A DNA stretch of 64,000 bases from Sphingomonas abaci (lineage in GTDB: Bacteria; Pseudomonadota; Alphaproteobacteria; Sphingomonadales; Sphingomonadaceae), in assembly GCF_014199625.1 (NCBI RefSeq), contig NZ_JACHNY010000009.1, positions 1-64,000 of the forward strand, written 5' to 3'. Shown here piece after piece: positions 48,416-56,960 of the stretch. Positions within the stretch are counted from its first letter, which is position 1. Every line of letters begins with the position of its first letter. A model generated the notes under the pieces. It was not told where the DNA came from. It did not search any database and saw only the letters and a program-made list of their open reading frames with translations. The translations under genes and the position numbers were made by a program.

Positions 48416-48818
48416 GTCGAATCGATACCCCTGTTCGGGGTTCGATCAGCAAGAGCCGTGCCAGATCGCCGCGTCGCCTCGGGCGTGACGGGCTGGCGGG
48501 TCGCTCCGCGATGGCGCGGCGGCAAGGGCGGCAACGCTTTGCCGGCCCTTGCCGGTCAGGCGGGGTGTGGATCGTCCTGCCGGCGCAAGAGAAGCCTCTG
48601 ACCACCGGCCGGGGAAAGGCGAGGCCTTTCGGAATTCGACGCTCGAATCCCATCAGCCTCCACTCCGGCGGAGGCCGGGGTCCAATCACGGAACGTTCCT
48701 AAGGATCCACCACCGTCCCCCGGCTGGACCCCGGCCTTCGCCGGGGTGGTATGGTGGGTGCGGCGAAGGTCCCGTTTTTACAGCGATGAGCAGGCCGGAG
48801 GCGTTCTACACCCGCCCA
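48416..48818. other. Intergenic region with flagellar promoter and REP-like palindromes
   Basis: These 403 bases hold the sigma-54 promoter at the left. In the middle is a hairpin-forming CAAGGGC...GCCCTTG palindrome (about 48524-48550). To the right (about 48660-48760) are two copies of a GGACCCCGGCCTTCGCCGGGGT-like palindrome in opposite orientation, a type of short intergenic repeat common in sphingomonads. I see no gene in it. Confidence 0.55.
48448..48465 (-). promoter_or_regulatory. Sigma-54 (RpoN) promoter of flagellar operon
   Basis: On the minus strand CTGGCACGGCTCTTGCTG matches the sigma-54 consensus TGGCACG-N4-TTGCW in full, with the -24 GG and -12 GC at correct spacing. The predicted transcription start is near 48438, leaving about 22 bases before the GTG start of the SLT gene. 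Flagellar middle genes in alphaproteobacteria such as Caulobacter are known to use sigma-54 with FlbD. Confidence 0.85.
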
Positions 48819-49343
48819 TCAGGGTACGCGCCGGTTCTCCGCCGCATTGGCTTCGTTCACCGCCCGCGTCTCGCGCACGCGCTGCGCGAAGCATCCCGAG
48901 CCGCCGCCGGGGCCGACCGCCGAGCAGCTGCCGATGCTGTTGACGCCGACGCCGTCGCTCAGCACGCCCTGCGCCTTCGCCGCCCAGCTACGATTTTCCG
49001 GCGTGACCTCGAAGTTGCGCACTTCCTTGGGGATGCGGAACTGCTCCTCGGCGCTGCGGCGCTCGCACACCACGATCTCGTCGCCGGCGGCGTTGGTCGG
49101 GCATTGCTCGTTGCCATAAAGGATCAGCACGCCGTTGACCGGCGCGCCGCGACCGACACCCGCCTGGGTCGTCACCTTGCGCGGCCGCTCCAGGCCGGGC
49201 AGCGCCGCCCGGGGTTCGGCATCCAGCTCGGTCGGGCGGTTGACCGGCGCGCTCGGCGTCGATGCCTGGGGCGTCGTCTGCGCGACCGACGGCCCCGCCA
49301 GCATCAGTCCGGGCGCGAGCAGCGCCAGCATCATGGTCCTCAT
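48819..49343 (-). CDS. Small exported protein of unknown function
   Basis: The product is 174 residues from the ATG at 49343, which follows AGGAG and opens a signal peptide (MRTMMLALLAPGLMLAGPSVAQ). The mature part has a short Pro/Thr linker, a VLILYGNEQCPTN...DEIVVCERRSAEEQFRIPKE segment and a Gly/Cys-containing tail (IGSCSAVGPGGGSGCF). The four cysteines suggest disulfides in the periplasm, which would fit the dsbB gene nearby. I do not recognise a named family, although similar small proteins look typical of sphingomonads. It lies 11 bases after coq7 in the same direction and is probably the last gene of that operon. Confidence 0.75.
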   Translation of the reverse strand: MRTMMLALLAPGLMLAGPSVAQTTPQASTPSAPVNRPTELDAEPRAALPGLERPRKVTTQAGVGRGAPVNGVLILYGNEQCPTNAAGDEIVVCERRSAEEQFRIPKEVRNFEVTPENRSWAAKAQGVLSDGVGVNSIGSCSAVGPGGGSGCFAQRVRETRAVNEANAAENRRVP

Positions 49344-49354
49344 CGCATCCACTC

Positions 49355-49888
49355 CTAAATGCGCTTGGCGGTCGCGATCGCGACCTTGCACCCCAATCGG
49401 ATCAGTCCCGACAGGACCGGATAACCGAAGGTGTTCTCCGCCCCCGCCGCCAGGGCATGGTCGCGATGCTCCAACTCCTCCGCCTGGAACTCGACGATCG
49501 CGTCGGACAGCTCGGGGTCGCTGTCGCCCAGTTCGGCGAGCTGCTGCGAATAATGTTTGTCGATCTCGGTCTCGACCGCCGCGGTGCAGGCCATCGCCGC
49601 GTCCGGCCCCAGCGCCGCCGTCGCCGCGCCGAGCGCGAAGCCCGCCACCTTCCAGATCGGCTGGAGCAGGGTCGGGCGCACGCCGCGCTCGGCGATCATC
49701 CGGTCGAAAAAGGCGCGGTGCCGCTCTTCCTGTGCCGCCATGTGGTGGATGGCGCGCGCAGCGGGATGCCGGTCGCCCAGCACCGCCAGCTGTCCGGCAT
49801 AGATGCGGATCGCGCCGAACTCCCCGGCCTGATCCACCCGGATCATCGCTTCCGTCGCCTCGCGGCGGTCACCCGGTTTCCAGCTCAT
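49355..49888 (-). CDS. coq7: Demethoxyubiquinone hydroxylase (Coq7 family)
   Basis: The 177-residue protein has the di-iron ligands in their usual order: E in VDQAGEFGAIRIY, E and H in AAQEERHRAFF, E in AAVETEIDKHYSQQ, and E and H in EELEHRDHAL. It catalyses a late ring hydroxylation of ubiquinone synthesis at the inner membrane. Its start overlaps the dsbB stop by ATGA. Pairing with dsbB makes functional sense because DsbB passes electrons to ubiquinone. Confidence 0.95.
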   Translation of the reverse strand: MSWKPGDRREATEAMIRVDQAGEFGAIRIYAGQLAVLGDRHPAARAIHHMAAQEERHRAFFDRMIAERGVRPTLLQPIWKVAGFALGAATAALGPDAAMACTAAVETEIDKHYSQQLAELGDSDPELSDAIVEFQAEELEHRDHALAAGAENTFGYPVLSGLIRLGCKVAIATAKRI

Positions 49889-50373
49889 CGCGCTCTCCTC
49901 ACCAGGGCCAAGATGGTGATCGCCCCCGCCAACGAGAAGATGGCGTTGAACCCGGCCAGCGAAATGCCCAAGAACGTCCACTGCGCCTGGTCGCAGCGCA
50001 CCATCGGCGCCTTCATGATCGCGGCCAGCCGGTCCGCCGCGCTGCCGCCGCTGGCGGCAACGGTCGAGGTGCAGGCGGTGAAGCCCTGCCACCAATGATA
50101 TTCGACGCCGGCATGAGCGACGCCGATCAGGCCCGAGAGCGCGATCGCCAGCGCCGCCAGCACCACCATCGATCGCCGCAGGCCCGGGCGCAGCAGCCCG
50201 ATCGCCGCCAGCACCACCGCCGCATAATGCGGCCAGCGTTGCCAGTGGCACATCTCGCACGGGTACAGCCCGCCGATCAGTTGCGATCCCCAGGCGCCGG
50301 CCAGCAGCGCCGCCGGCAGCAGCAGCGCCAGCCAGTTCGCCCGGTACCAGCGATGCGCGCTATGCCCGATCAC
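49885..50373 (-). CDS. dsbB: Disulfide bond formation protein B
   Basis: The 162-residue membrane protein has four hydrophobic helices. The first periplasmic cysteine pair is in LYPCEMCHWQRWPH and the second pair is formed by CTSTV and MVRCDQAQW. DsbB reoxidises DsbA and hands electrons to quinone. The start is the GTG at 50373, which overlaps the stop of ctpA as GTGA; no ATG fits upstream in this frame without entering ctpA. Loss of the overlap would uncouple it from the operon. Confidence 0.93.
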   Translation of the reverse strand: MIGHSAHRWYRANWLALLLPAALLAGAWGSQLIGGLYPCEMCHWQRWPHYAAVVLAAIGLLRPGLRRSMVVLAALAIALSGLIGVAHAGVEYHWWQGFTACTSTVAASGGSAADRLAAIMKAPMVRCDQAQWTFLGISLAGFNAIFSLAGAITILALVRRAR

Positions 50374-51746
50374 TTGATGCCGGTCTTCGCGTCGGCCGGC
50401 TTCGCATCGGCGGTGGGCGGGGTGACGCGGGTGGCGGCGGCGACCTGCGCCGGTCCGCCCAGCCGCGCGATCGTCTTCAGCGCATATTGCAGCTGGAAGT
50501 CCTTCACGCCCTCCTTCTTCAACTGTTCGGCCGTGGCGGTGAAGCGCGGATCGTCCTTGGTGTCTTCCTCCAGCACCGCATTGTCCGCTTTGACCTCGTT
50601 GATCAGGTGGCGGCGCAGATCGGCCTCGCGGAACACCGGGCGCACCTTGTAGTCGGGATCGCTGAGCTGCGGCACCCTGATATCGGGCTCGATCCCGCCC
50701 TCCTGCACCGACCGGCCGGACGGCGTGTAATAGCGCGCGGTGGTCAATCGCAGCGCCGTTTCCGGCCCCAGCGGCAGCAGCGTCTGCACCGATCCCTTGC
50801 CGAACGACCGCTCGCCCATCACCAGCGCGCGGTGGTGGTCCTGAAGCGCGCCGGCGACGATCTCGGAAGCGGAGGCGGTGCCCGGATTGATCAGCACCAC
50901 CACCGGCAGGCCGTGCGCGTCGTCGCCCGGCTTGGCGAAGTAGCGTTCGATGTCGGCCTTCTCGCGCCCGCGCTGTGACACGATCTCGCCATGATCCAGG
51001 AACGCGTCGGACACCGCGATCGCCTGGGTCAGCAGGCCGCCGCCATTGTCGCGCAGGTCGACGACATAGCCCAGCGGGCGATGGCCCAGCGCCTTGTCGA
51101 TCGCCATGATCGCGGCGCGGGTATCCGCGCCGGTCGCCTCGGAGAAGGTGTTGATGTTGATGTAGCCGACATCGCCGCGCACTTCCCACTTCACCGGCTT
51201 CTGCGTGATGACCTCGCGCATCATCGACACTTCGATCGGCTTGGTCGTGCCGGGACGGACCAGCGTCAGCGCGATCTTGGTGCCGGGCTTGCCGCGCATC
51301 AGGCCGATCGCCTCGTCCAGCGAGTCGCCATAGATCAGCTTGCCGTCGATATGGGTGATGTAATCGCCCGACTTGACCCCGGCGCGCGCGGCGGGCGTAT
51401 CCTCCTGCGGCGCGATCACCTTGACCGCGCCATCCTCCATCGACACCGTCAGGCCCAGACCGCCATAATTGCCGTCGGTCATGATCTTCAGGTTCTGGAA
51501 ATCGAGCGCGTCGACATAGCTGCTGTGCGGATCGAGCGAGGTCAGCATGCCCTGGATCGCGCCGTTGATCAGCGTCTTGTCGTCGACCTTGTCGACATAG
51601 TCCGCCTTGACGCGGTTGAAGACGTCGATGAACCGCTCGAATTCGCCATAATTGCCGGAATCCGCCGCCGCCATCGCCGCCGTCGCCAGCGGGATGGCCG
51701 AGAGCGCGGCCACGATCGAGGTGGCAGTCAGAAGCGAACGACGCAT
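50370..51746 (-). CDS. ctpA: Carboxyl-terminal processing protease (S41)
   Basis: The 458-residue protein has a signal peptide (ending AAMAA) and a PDZ domain at about residues 85-165 (GLGLTVSMEDGAVKVIAPQEDTPAARAG). An S41 peptidase core follows, with the catalytic Ser in PGTASASEIVAGAL and Lys in RSFGKGSVQTLLPL. A final Ala/Asp-rich tail includes TADAKPADAKTGIK. It cleaves C-terminal tails of periplasmic proteins and acts on envelope maturation. The upstream EnvC-like gene is 103 bases away, so an internal promoter is possible. Confidence 0.95.
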   Translation of the reverse strand: MRRSLLTATSIVAALSAIPLATAAMAAADSGNYGEFERFIDVFNRVKADYVDKVDDKTLINGAIQGMLTSLDPHSSYVDALDFQNLKIMTDGNYGGLGLTVSMEDGAVKVIAPQEDTPAARAGVKSGDYITHIDGKLIYGDSLDEAIGLMRGKPGTKIALTLVRPGTTKPIEVSMMREVITQKPVKWEVRGDVGYININTFSEATGADTRAAIMAIDKALGHRPLGYVVDLRDNGGGLLTQAIAVSDAFLDHGEIVSQRGREKADIERYFAKPGDDAHGLPVVVLINPGTASASEIVAGALQDHHRALVMGERSFGKGSVQTLLPLGPETALRLTTARYYTPSGRSVQEGGIEPDIRVPQLSDPDYKVRPVFREADLRRHLINEVKADNAVLEEDTKDDPRFTATAEQLKKEGVKDFQLQYALKTIARLGGPAQVAAATRVTPPTADAKPADAKTGIK

Positions 51747-51849
51747 GGAAAACCCCGGCCCGGTAACTAGCCCGCCTGTCTAGCGGATAACGCGCGCGGG
51801 AGCAAAGCCAACCGCCGCTGAACAGAGGATGAGCGGCGTGGCGGCCGGC

Positions 51850-53040
51850 TCAGCCGGTCAGCGCGGTCATGTCGACCGGTCGCCCGCGACGGCGCAGTTC
51901 GACCGTGACCCTGGCCGCATCGCCCGCCGCACCGTCGGTCCGCCCCGCCCGGCCGACCGGCTGGCCCGCCACCACCGTCGCGCCGGGCCGGACGAGCAGA
52001 CTCGCCATGCCGGTCAACAGGCTGGTCCAGCCATCGCCATGGTCCAGGATCAGGATGCGACCATAGTCCCGGAAGACACGCGCATAGCGCACCGTGCCGC
52101 CCGCCGGCGCCCGCACCTCCGCGCCCGGCGTCACCGCGAAGGTCAAACCCCGCGCCCGCACGCCGGACTCGGACATCTCGCCAAAGCCGATCACCAGCCG
52201 CCCCCGGACCGGCAAGCGATAGACCGGCGCCGGCGGCGGCGGCACCACGCTGCCGCTCGCCAGCGGACGCGGCAGGGGACCGGGCAGGATCGCCAGTTGC
52301 GCAGCGGTCGCCTCGCCCTGATCGGCCTCGGCCATCCGATCGATCGCGTCGCGGGCGCGTTCGCCCATCGCCAGCGCCCGGTCCTCCTCGCTCATCGCGC
52401 CGCGCCCCAGCACCGCCGCGCGGCGCCGGTGAAGCGACTCGAGCGCGGCCAGCGCCACCCGGTCACGTTGCAGTTTCGCCCGCCCGTCCCGCAGCGCCAC
52501 CGCGGCGGCGGCGGCCTCGCGACGGAGTCCCCGCACCCGTGCCAGCTCGGCGCGCACCCCCATCGTGCGCGCCCGGACCACGGGCAGGGTGCTGCCCAGC
52601 ACCGCGCGCAGATGGACCAGATCGTCGACCGATCCCGGCTGCGCCACCGCTGCGATCGCCGGCCGGCTCGCCAGTGCCTGCAAGCCCGCCAGCAATCGCG
52701 CCACCGGCGCCTGCGCCGCCGCCAGCCGACCGCGCTGCACCGCCAGCAACCGTTCGATGATCGCCGCGCGCGCACCCGCCGCCGCCAGCGCCGCCTCCGC
52801 GCCGCGCACCCGCTCCGCCAGCGCCTGTTCCTCGATCGCGGCGCGGGCGGCGGCATCGCGTTCGCGCGCCGCCGCGATGGTCAGTCGCGCCGCCCGCGCG
52901 CTGGCCGCCGCCGCCGCCGCCCGCGCGTCCACCAGGATGCGCTGCTGGTCCGGCAATGGCGCCTGCGCCGCCACCCCGCCAGCCAGCAGCCAGGATGCGA
53001 GCAGGCCGAGCGCGATCGACCGCCGCCGCTCAGCCTTCAC
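51850..53040 (-). CDS. EnvC-like murein hydrolase activator (degenerate LytM/M23)
   Basis: The 396-residue protein has a signal peptide, a long Ala/Arg-rich coiled coil (about residues 35-230) and a C-terminal LytM/M23-type domain (about 270-396). The domain contains GAEVRAPAGGTVRYARVFRDYGRILILDHGDGWTSLLTGMASLLVRPGATVVAGQPVGRAG. Active M23 enzymes need an HxxxD and an HxH zinc set. Here those positions read FGEMSESGVRARG and RVTVELRRRG, so no zinc site remains. This matches EnvC, which activates amidases at the division site rather than cutting peptidoglycan itself. Its start overlaps the rlmH stop by 11 bases. Confidence 0.85.
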   Translation of the reverse strand: MKAERRRSIALGLLASWLLAGGVAAQAPLPDQQRILVDARAAAAAASARAARLTIAAARERDAAARAAIEEQALAERVRGAEAALAAAGARAAIIERLLAVQRGRLAAAQAPVARLLAGLQALASRPAIAAVAQPGSVDDLVHLRAVLGSTLPVVRARTMGVRAELARVRGLRREAAAAAVALRDGRAKLQRDRVALAALESLHRRRAAVLGRGAMSEEDRALAMGERARDAIDRMAEADQGEATAAQLAILPGPLPRPLASGSVVPPPPAPVYRLPVRGRLVIGFGEMSESGVRARGLTFAVTPGAEVRAPAGGTVRYARVFRDYGRILILDHGDGWTSLLTGMASLLVRPGATVVAGQPVGRAGRTDGAAGDAARVTVELRRRGRPVDMTALTG

Positions 53041-53452
53041 GATGATAGGGATGGTTGGCCAGGATGCTGGTCGCGCGGAACAGCTGTTCGGCCAGCATCG
53101 CGCGCGCCATCAAATGCGGCCAGGTCGCACGGCCGAACGACAGCAGCAGGTCGGCCTCCTGCCGGGCGGCATCGTCGAAGCCGTCGGCGGCCCCGATCAG
53201 GAAGCGCGCCTCGCGCACGCCGTCGTCGCGCCACCGGCCCAGCTTCTCGGCGAAGGCCATCGAGCCGAGCATCTCGCCCTTCTCGTCCAGCAGGATGCGC
53301 CGGCCATGCGCGGGCGATGCCGGCTCGCGTCCGCCCGTGTCGGGCAGTTCGGTCACCCGCATTGGCCAGGCGATTCGCTTGGCATAGCGGTCGACCAGTT
53401 CGGCTTCGGGCGACCGCCCGATCCGGCCGCGCGCCACGATATGGAGCAGCAC
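53030..53452 (-). CDS. rlmH: 23S rRNA (pseudouridine1915-N3)-methyltransferase
   Basis: This 140-residue SPOUT methyltransferase has the C-terminal knot sequence FLIGAADGFDDAAR ... ATWPHLMARAMLAEQLFRATSILANHPYHREG, where LAEQLYRA and the final Y/H residues are the family fingerprint. It methylates helix 69 of the large ribosomal subunit. It starts 12 bases after rsfS. The pairing rsfS-rlmH is conserved in many bacteria. Confidence 0.95.
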   Translation of the reverse strand: MLLHIVARGRIGRSPEAELVDRYAKRIAWPMRVTELPDTGGREPASPAHGRRILLDEKGEMLGSMAFAEKLGRWRDDGVREARFLIGAADGFDDAARQEADLLLSFGRATWPHLMARAMLAEQLFRATSILANHPYHREG

Positions 53453-53464
53453 GGCCGCGATCCG

Positions 53465-53872
53465 TCAGTTGGCGGTGGGCGAACCCGTGCCCGCGGTCGG
53501 TGCGGGCGCATCCCCGAACGACCACATCCGCTCCAGATTGTAGAAGGAGCGCACCTCGGGCCGGAACAGGTGCACGATCACGTCGCCCGCATCGATCAGC
53601 ACCCAGTCGGCGGTCGGAAGCCCCTCGATCCGGGGGCTGCGGCCCATCTCCGCCTTGATCTTCTCCGCCAGCTTGGCGGCCATGGACGCCACCTGGCGCG
53701 TCGAGCGGCCGCTGGCGATCACCATGTGGTCGGCGATGGTCGACTTGCCGGCGAGCGGGATGGTGACGGTTTCGACCGCCTGATCGTCATCGAGCGACTC
53801 GAGGATCAGACGATGCAGCGCTTCCACCTCCTGGGCGTCGGTGGAACGGGGCACGGAAGGGGTAGTGGCCAA
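53465..53872 (-). CDS. rsfS: Ribosomal silencing factor RsfS
   Basis: This 135-residue member of the Iojap/RsfS family has the core HMVIASGRSTRQVASMAAKLAEKIK...GRSPRIEGLPTADWVLIDAGDVIVHLFRPEVRSFYNLERMW (about residues 48-120). It binds L14 of the 50S subunit and blocks subunit joining when nutrients are short. A Pro/Thr/Ala-rich tail of about 14 residues is extra. It lies 8 bases after nadD. Confidence 0.95.
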   Translation of the reverse strand: MATTPSVPRSTDAQEVEALHRLILESLDDDQAVETVTIPLAGKSTIADHMVIASGRSTRQVASMAAKLAEKIKAEMGRSPRIEGLPTADWVLIDAGDVIVHLFRPEVRSFYNLERMWSFGDAPAPTAGTGSPTAN

Positions 53873-53880
53873 GGGAGCTC

Positions 53881-54483
53881 CTAGGAGGACTGTCCGCGCG
53901 CGAAGCGCCGGTACCAGTCGGGATCGCCGGCGCGAATGCCGGTGGCGGACGTCGGATCAGGGCGGAACCGCAACAGCACCAGCGCCGGCACGGTCCACAC
54001 AGTCCATCGTTTCGCGGCCGACTGCGATCGCCGGAAACGTCGCAGCCAGGCCATCGCGGGGGCCGCGAGGGCGCGACCATCATATCCCGGACGCGCGACA
54101 ACCGCAATCGGGATCGCACGGGCGATGCCGCGCCAGTCCCGCCAGGCATGGAACTGCGCCAGATTGTCCGCGCCCATGATCCAGATGAACCGCCGTTTGG
54201 GATAGCGCCGCTGTAGCGCGCGGATCGTGTCGGCCGTGTAGCGGGTGCCCAGCCGCGCCTCGATCGCCGTCGCCCGGATCGGGGCGCGACGCGCCTGCTG
54301 CCGCGCCGAGGCCAGCCGCGCCGCCAGCGGGGCCATGCCCTTCGCCGGCTTCAGCGGGTTGCCCGGCGACACCAGCCACCACGCCTCGTCGAGGTCGAGC
54401 GCGTGGATCGCCGCCAGCGTGATCGCCCGGTGGCCGCGATGCGCCGGATTGAAGCTGCCGCCAAGCAGGCCGGTGGTGATCAC
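53881..54483 (-). CDS. nadD: Nicotinate-nucleotide adenylyltransferase
   Basis: The product is about 200 residues from the GTG at 54483, which overlaps the proA stop as GTGA; an ATG at 54516 would add 11 residues inside proA. The nucleotidyltransferase fold is marked by TGLLGGSFNPAHRGHRAIT (with the HxGH motif as HRGH), FIWIMGADNLAQFHAWRDW in the middle, and TSATGIRAG near the C terminus, a variant of the usual SSTxIR. It makes nicotinate adenine dinucleotide in NAD synthesis. Confidence 0.92.
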   Translation of the reverse strand: MITTGLLGGSFNPAHRGHRAITLAAIHALDLDEAWWLVSPGNPLKPAKGMAPLAARLASARQQARRAPIRATAIEARLGTRYTADTIRALQRRYPKRRFIWIMGADNLAQFHAWRDWRGIARAIPIAVVARPGYDGRALAAPAMAWLRRFRRSQSAAKRWTVWTVPALVLLRFRPDPTSATGIRAGDPDWYRRFARGQSS

Positions 54484-55742
54484 CCGCGCACCTGGCCGGT
54501 GCCGCGCCCCAGCCATTTATAGGTCGTCAGCCCTTCCAGCGCGACCGGTCCGCGCGCATGCAGCCGCCCGGTGGCGATGCCGATCTCCGCCCCCAGCCCG
54601 AACTCGCCGCCATCGGCGAACTGGGTCGAGGCATTCCACAGCACGATCGCCGAATCGACCTCCGCCAGGAACCGCTCGGCCCGGTCCTCATCCCCGGTCA
54701 CGATCGCATCGGTGTGATGCGAGCCATGCCGCGCGATATGCGCCAGCGCGCCGTCCAGCCCGTCGACCACCGCGACCGCGGCGACGGCGTCGAGATATTC
54801 GGTGTCCCAATCCGTCGCATCCGCCGCCTCCGCGACGCCTAGCGCCTGCGCCGCCGCATCGCCGCGCAAGGTGCAGCCGGTCGCCGCCAGCGCCGCCACC
54901 AACGCCGCGCCCGCCGGATAGGCGCGATCGATCAACAGGGTTTCCATCGCGCCACAGATGCCGGTGCGGCGCATCTTGGCGTCGCGCACCACCGCCTCCG
55001 CCATCGCCGGGTCGGCCGCGCCATCGACATAGACGTGGTTGATGCCGTCCAGATGCGCCAGCACCGGCACGCGGGCCTCGGCCTGCACCCGCGCGACCAA
55101 GCTCTTGCCGCCACGCGGGATGATCAGGTCGATCATGCCCGCCGCCATCAGCATCGCGCCGACCACCGCCCGGTCGGTGGTCGGCACCAGTTGCACCGTC
55201 TCCGCCGGCAGGTCCGCCGCCGCCAGCCCGTCCGTGAAGGCGGCATGGAGCGCTCGGTTGCTCGCCGCCGCCTCGCTGCCGCCGCGCAGGATCGTGGCGT
55301 TGCCGCTCATCACGCACAGCGCGGCGGCATCGACCGTCACATTGGGCCGGCTTTCATAGATGATGCCGATCACCCCGATCGGCACCCGCACCCGCGACAG
55401 CGCCAGCCCGTTGGGCCGCACCGCGCGGTCGATCTCCCGCCCGACCGGATCGTCGAGCGCCGCGACCTGATCCACCGCGGCCGCGATCGCCGAAACCCGG
55501 TCTTCGTCCAACCGCAAGCGGTCGAGCATCGCCGCGCTCAGCCCGGCCGCTTCGCCCGCCGCCACGTCGCGCGCATTGGCCGCCAGGATCGCCGGCCGCG
55601 CCGCGCGGATCGCCGCCGCCGCGCCGTGCAAACCCGCCCGGCGCCGCTCGGATGGCAGCCGCGCCAGCACGCCGGCCGCTGCACGGGCGCGGGTTCCCAT
55701 GGCATCGATCAACTCGGCGGGCGACAGAACGGGAGCGGTCAT
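54480..55742 (-). CDS. proA: Gamma-glutamyl phosphate reductase
   Basis: The 420-residue protein belongs to the aldehyde dehydrogenase superfamily. Landmarks are PIGVIGIIYESRPNVTVDAAALCVMSGNATILRGGSEA (nucleotide-binding side), VPVLAHLDGINHVYVD, and the catalytic cysteine in MRRTGICGAMETLLI. The C terminus ALEGLTTYKWLGRGTGQVRG is diagnostic for ProA. It reduces gamma-glutamyl phosphate in proline synthesis. The proB partner is not adjacent. It is the first gene of the long minus-strand operon leading to coq7. Confidence 0.97.
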   Translation of the reverse strand: MTAPVLSPAELIDAMGTRARAAAGVLARLPSERRRAGLHGAAAAIRAARPAILAANARDVAAGEAAGLSAAMLDRLRLDEDRVSAIAAAVDQVAALDDPVGREIDRAVRPNGLALSRVRVPIGVIGIIYESRPNVTVDAAALCVMSGNATILRGGSEAAASNRALHAAFTDGLAAADLPAETVQLVPTTDRAVVGAMLMAAGMIDLIIPRGGKSLVARVQAEARVPVLAHLDGINHVYVDGAADPAMAEAVVRDAKMRRTGICGAMETLLIDRAYPAGAALVAALAATGCTLRGDAAAQALGVAEAADATDWDTEYLDAVAAVAVVDGLDGALAHIARHGSHHTDAIVTGDEDRAERFLAEVDSAIVLWNASTQFADGGEFGLGAEIGIATGRLHARGPVALEGLTTYKWLGRGTGQVRG

Positions 55743-55792
55743 GCCGCCCTGCTATCACCGCTCACCGGAAATGCCGAGAGCGCGATCGCCCG

Positions 55793-56902
55793 TCAAAGGG
55801 CAACCGGCCGTGCCCGTCCGGCATCCCAGACATGGGTGGCCAGCTGCGCCTGCGGCGTGTCGTGCGGCTCCAGCGCCGCCACCGTCACCCAGCCTTCCGC
55901 CCGCAGGACCGCCGATTCGGCCTCGGGCGTGCCATGCGGCAGGAAGAGCCGGCGCCGCTCGACCGTGCCCGGCATCACCAGCGCATCGGCATAGATGGAG
56001 AAACCGGTCGCCGCCTCCTCACGCCCGTCCGGATGCACGACGACATAGGTGCCGCCCCGCCCCAATTCGCGCGACGCGCCGCTCGCGAACAGCGAAAAGC
56101 CCAGCCAGGACTGATATTCGAAGCCATGCCGCTCGGTCGGGTCCAGCGTCATCGTCGCGCGCCCCGCCAGACCCTGCGCAATCGCCGCCAGGCCCTCGAT
56201 CCGCGACGCCAGCACGCCATCCGCGTCGAACGCCCGCAACCGGTCGAGCGCCGCCTCGAAGGGCCCTGTCGCCTCGATCAGCGGCAGATAAGCCGGAGCG
56301 ATCGCGGCGACACCACCTGCATCCTTGGCGTCCAGCCGCTCGCGCAGCGCCTCGATATCCTCCGCCGCGACCGGCAGGGGCCCGGCCGCCAGCGTGTCGA
56401 CCAGATCGGGCAAGGTGAAATCGATCGACACATCGGCGATCCCCGCGGCCGCCAGCCCCTCGACCGCCACGGCCACCACTTCGCGCGCCGCCGCGATCGA
56501 ATCGAGACCGATCAGTTCCACCCCCACCTGCCGCCGCTCGCGCGCGGGGGCCAGCGCCGGCCCGCGCAGCCGCAGCACCGATCCCGCATAGGACAGGCGC
56601 ACCGGCCGGGGATGATGGCCCATGCGCGTCGCCGCGATCCGCGCCACCTGCGCAGTCAGGTCGGGACGGACCGCCATGGTCGCCTGGCTGACCGGGTCGA
56701 CGAAGCGCACCGCGTCGCGCAGCCCGCCCGCCTTCAACCGCGCCGCCAGTTCCTCCGCGAACTCCGCCAGCGGCGGATCGACCCGCTCATATCCGTACAG
56801 ACGCGCCGCCTCCAGCACGCGCGCCTCCACCGCCGCGGCGGCATCGGCAAAGGGAGGAAGGCGATCGTGGAACCCCTCGGGGAGCAGGCCGGGCTTGGTC
56901 AT
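55793..56902 (-). CDS. hisZ: ATP phosphoribosyltransferase regulatory subunit
   Basis: The product is 369 residues from the ATG at 56902, where similarity begins (MTKPGLLPEGFHDRLPP); a frame start at 57070 is in a low-complexity extension. It is a histidyl-tRNA-synthetase-like protein (VDPVSQATMAVRPDLTAQVARI and VRLSYAGSVLRLRGP in the class II core, and a short C-terminal GRGGTYVVVHPDGREEAATGFSIYAD segment). It lacks the anticodon-binding domain and is shorter than HisRS, as expected for HisZ, which supports the short form of HisG. hisG is not in the window. Confidence 0.88.
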   Translation of the reverse strand: MTKPGLLPEGFHDRLPPFADAAAAVEARVLEAARLYGYERVDPPLAEFAEELAARLKAGGLRDAVRFVDPVSQATMAVRPDLTAQVARIAATRMGHHPRPVRLSYAGSVLRLRGPALAPARERRQVGVELIGLDSIAAAREVVAVAVEGLAAAGIADVSIDFTLPDLVDTLAAGPLPVAAEDIEALRERLDAKDAGGVAAIAPAYLPLIEATGPFEAALDRLRAFDADGVLASRIEGLAAIAQGLAGRATMTLDPTERHGFEYQSWLGFSLFASGASRELGRGGTYVVVHPDGREEAATGFSIYADALVMPGTVERRRLFLPHGTPEAESAVLRAEGWVTVAALEPHDTPQAQLATHVWDAGRARPVAL

Positions 56903-56960
56903 GTCCGCGCGGATAGCGCCCCCCGGCGTCGAGCGCCACTCCGCAACACAGCCGCCGCGA

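Noticed and set aside
48635..48660. Possible tRNA T-arm (CTCGAATCCC)
   Set aside because: No acceptor stem, anticodon arm or matching 5' half is found around it.
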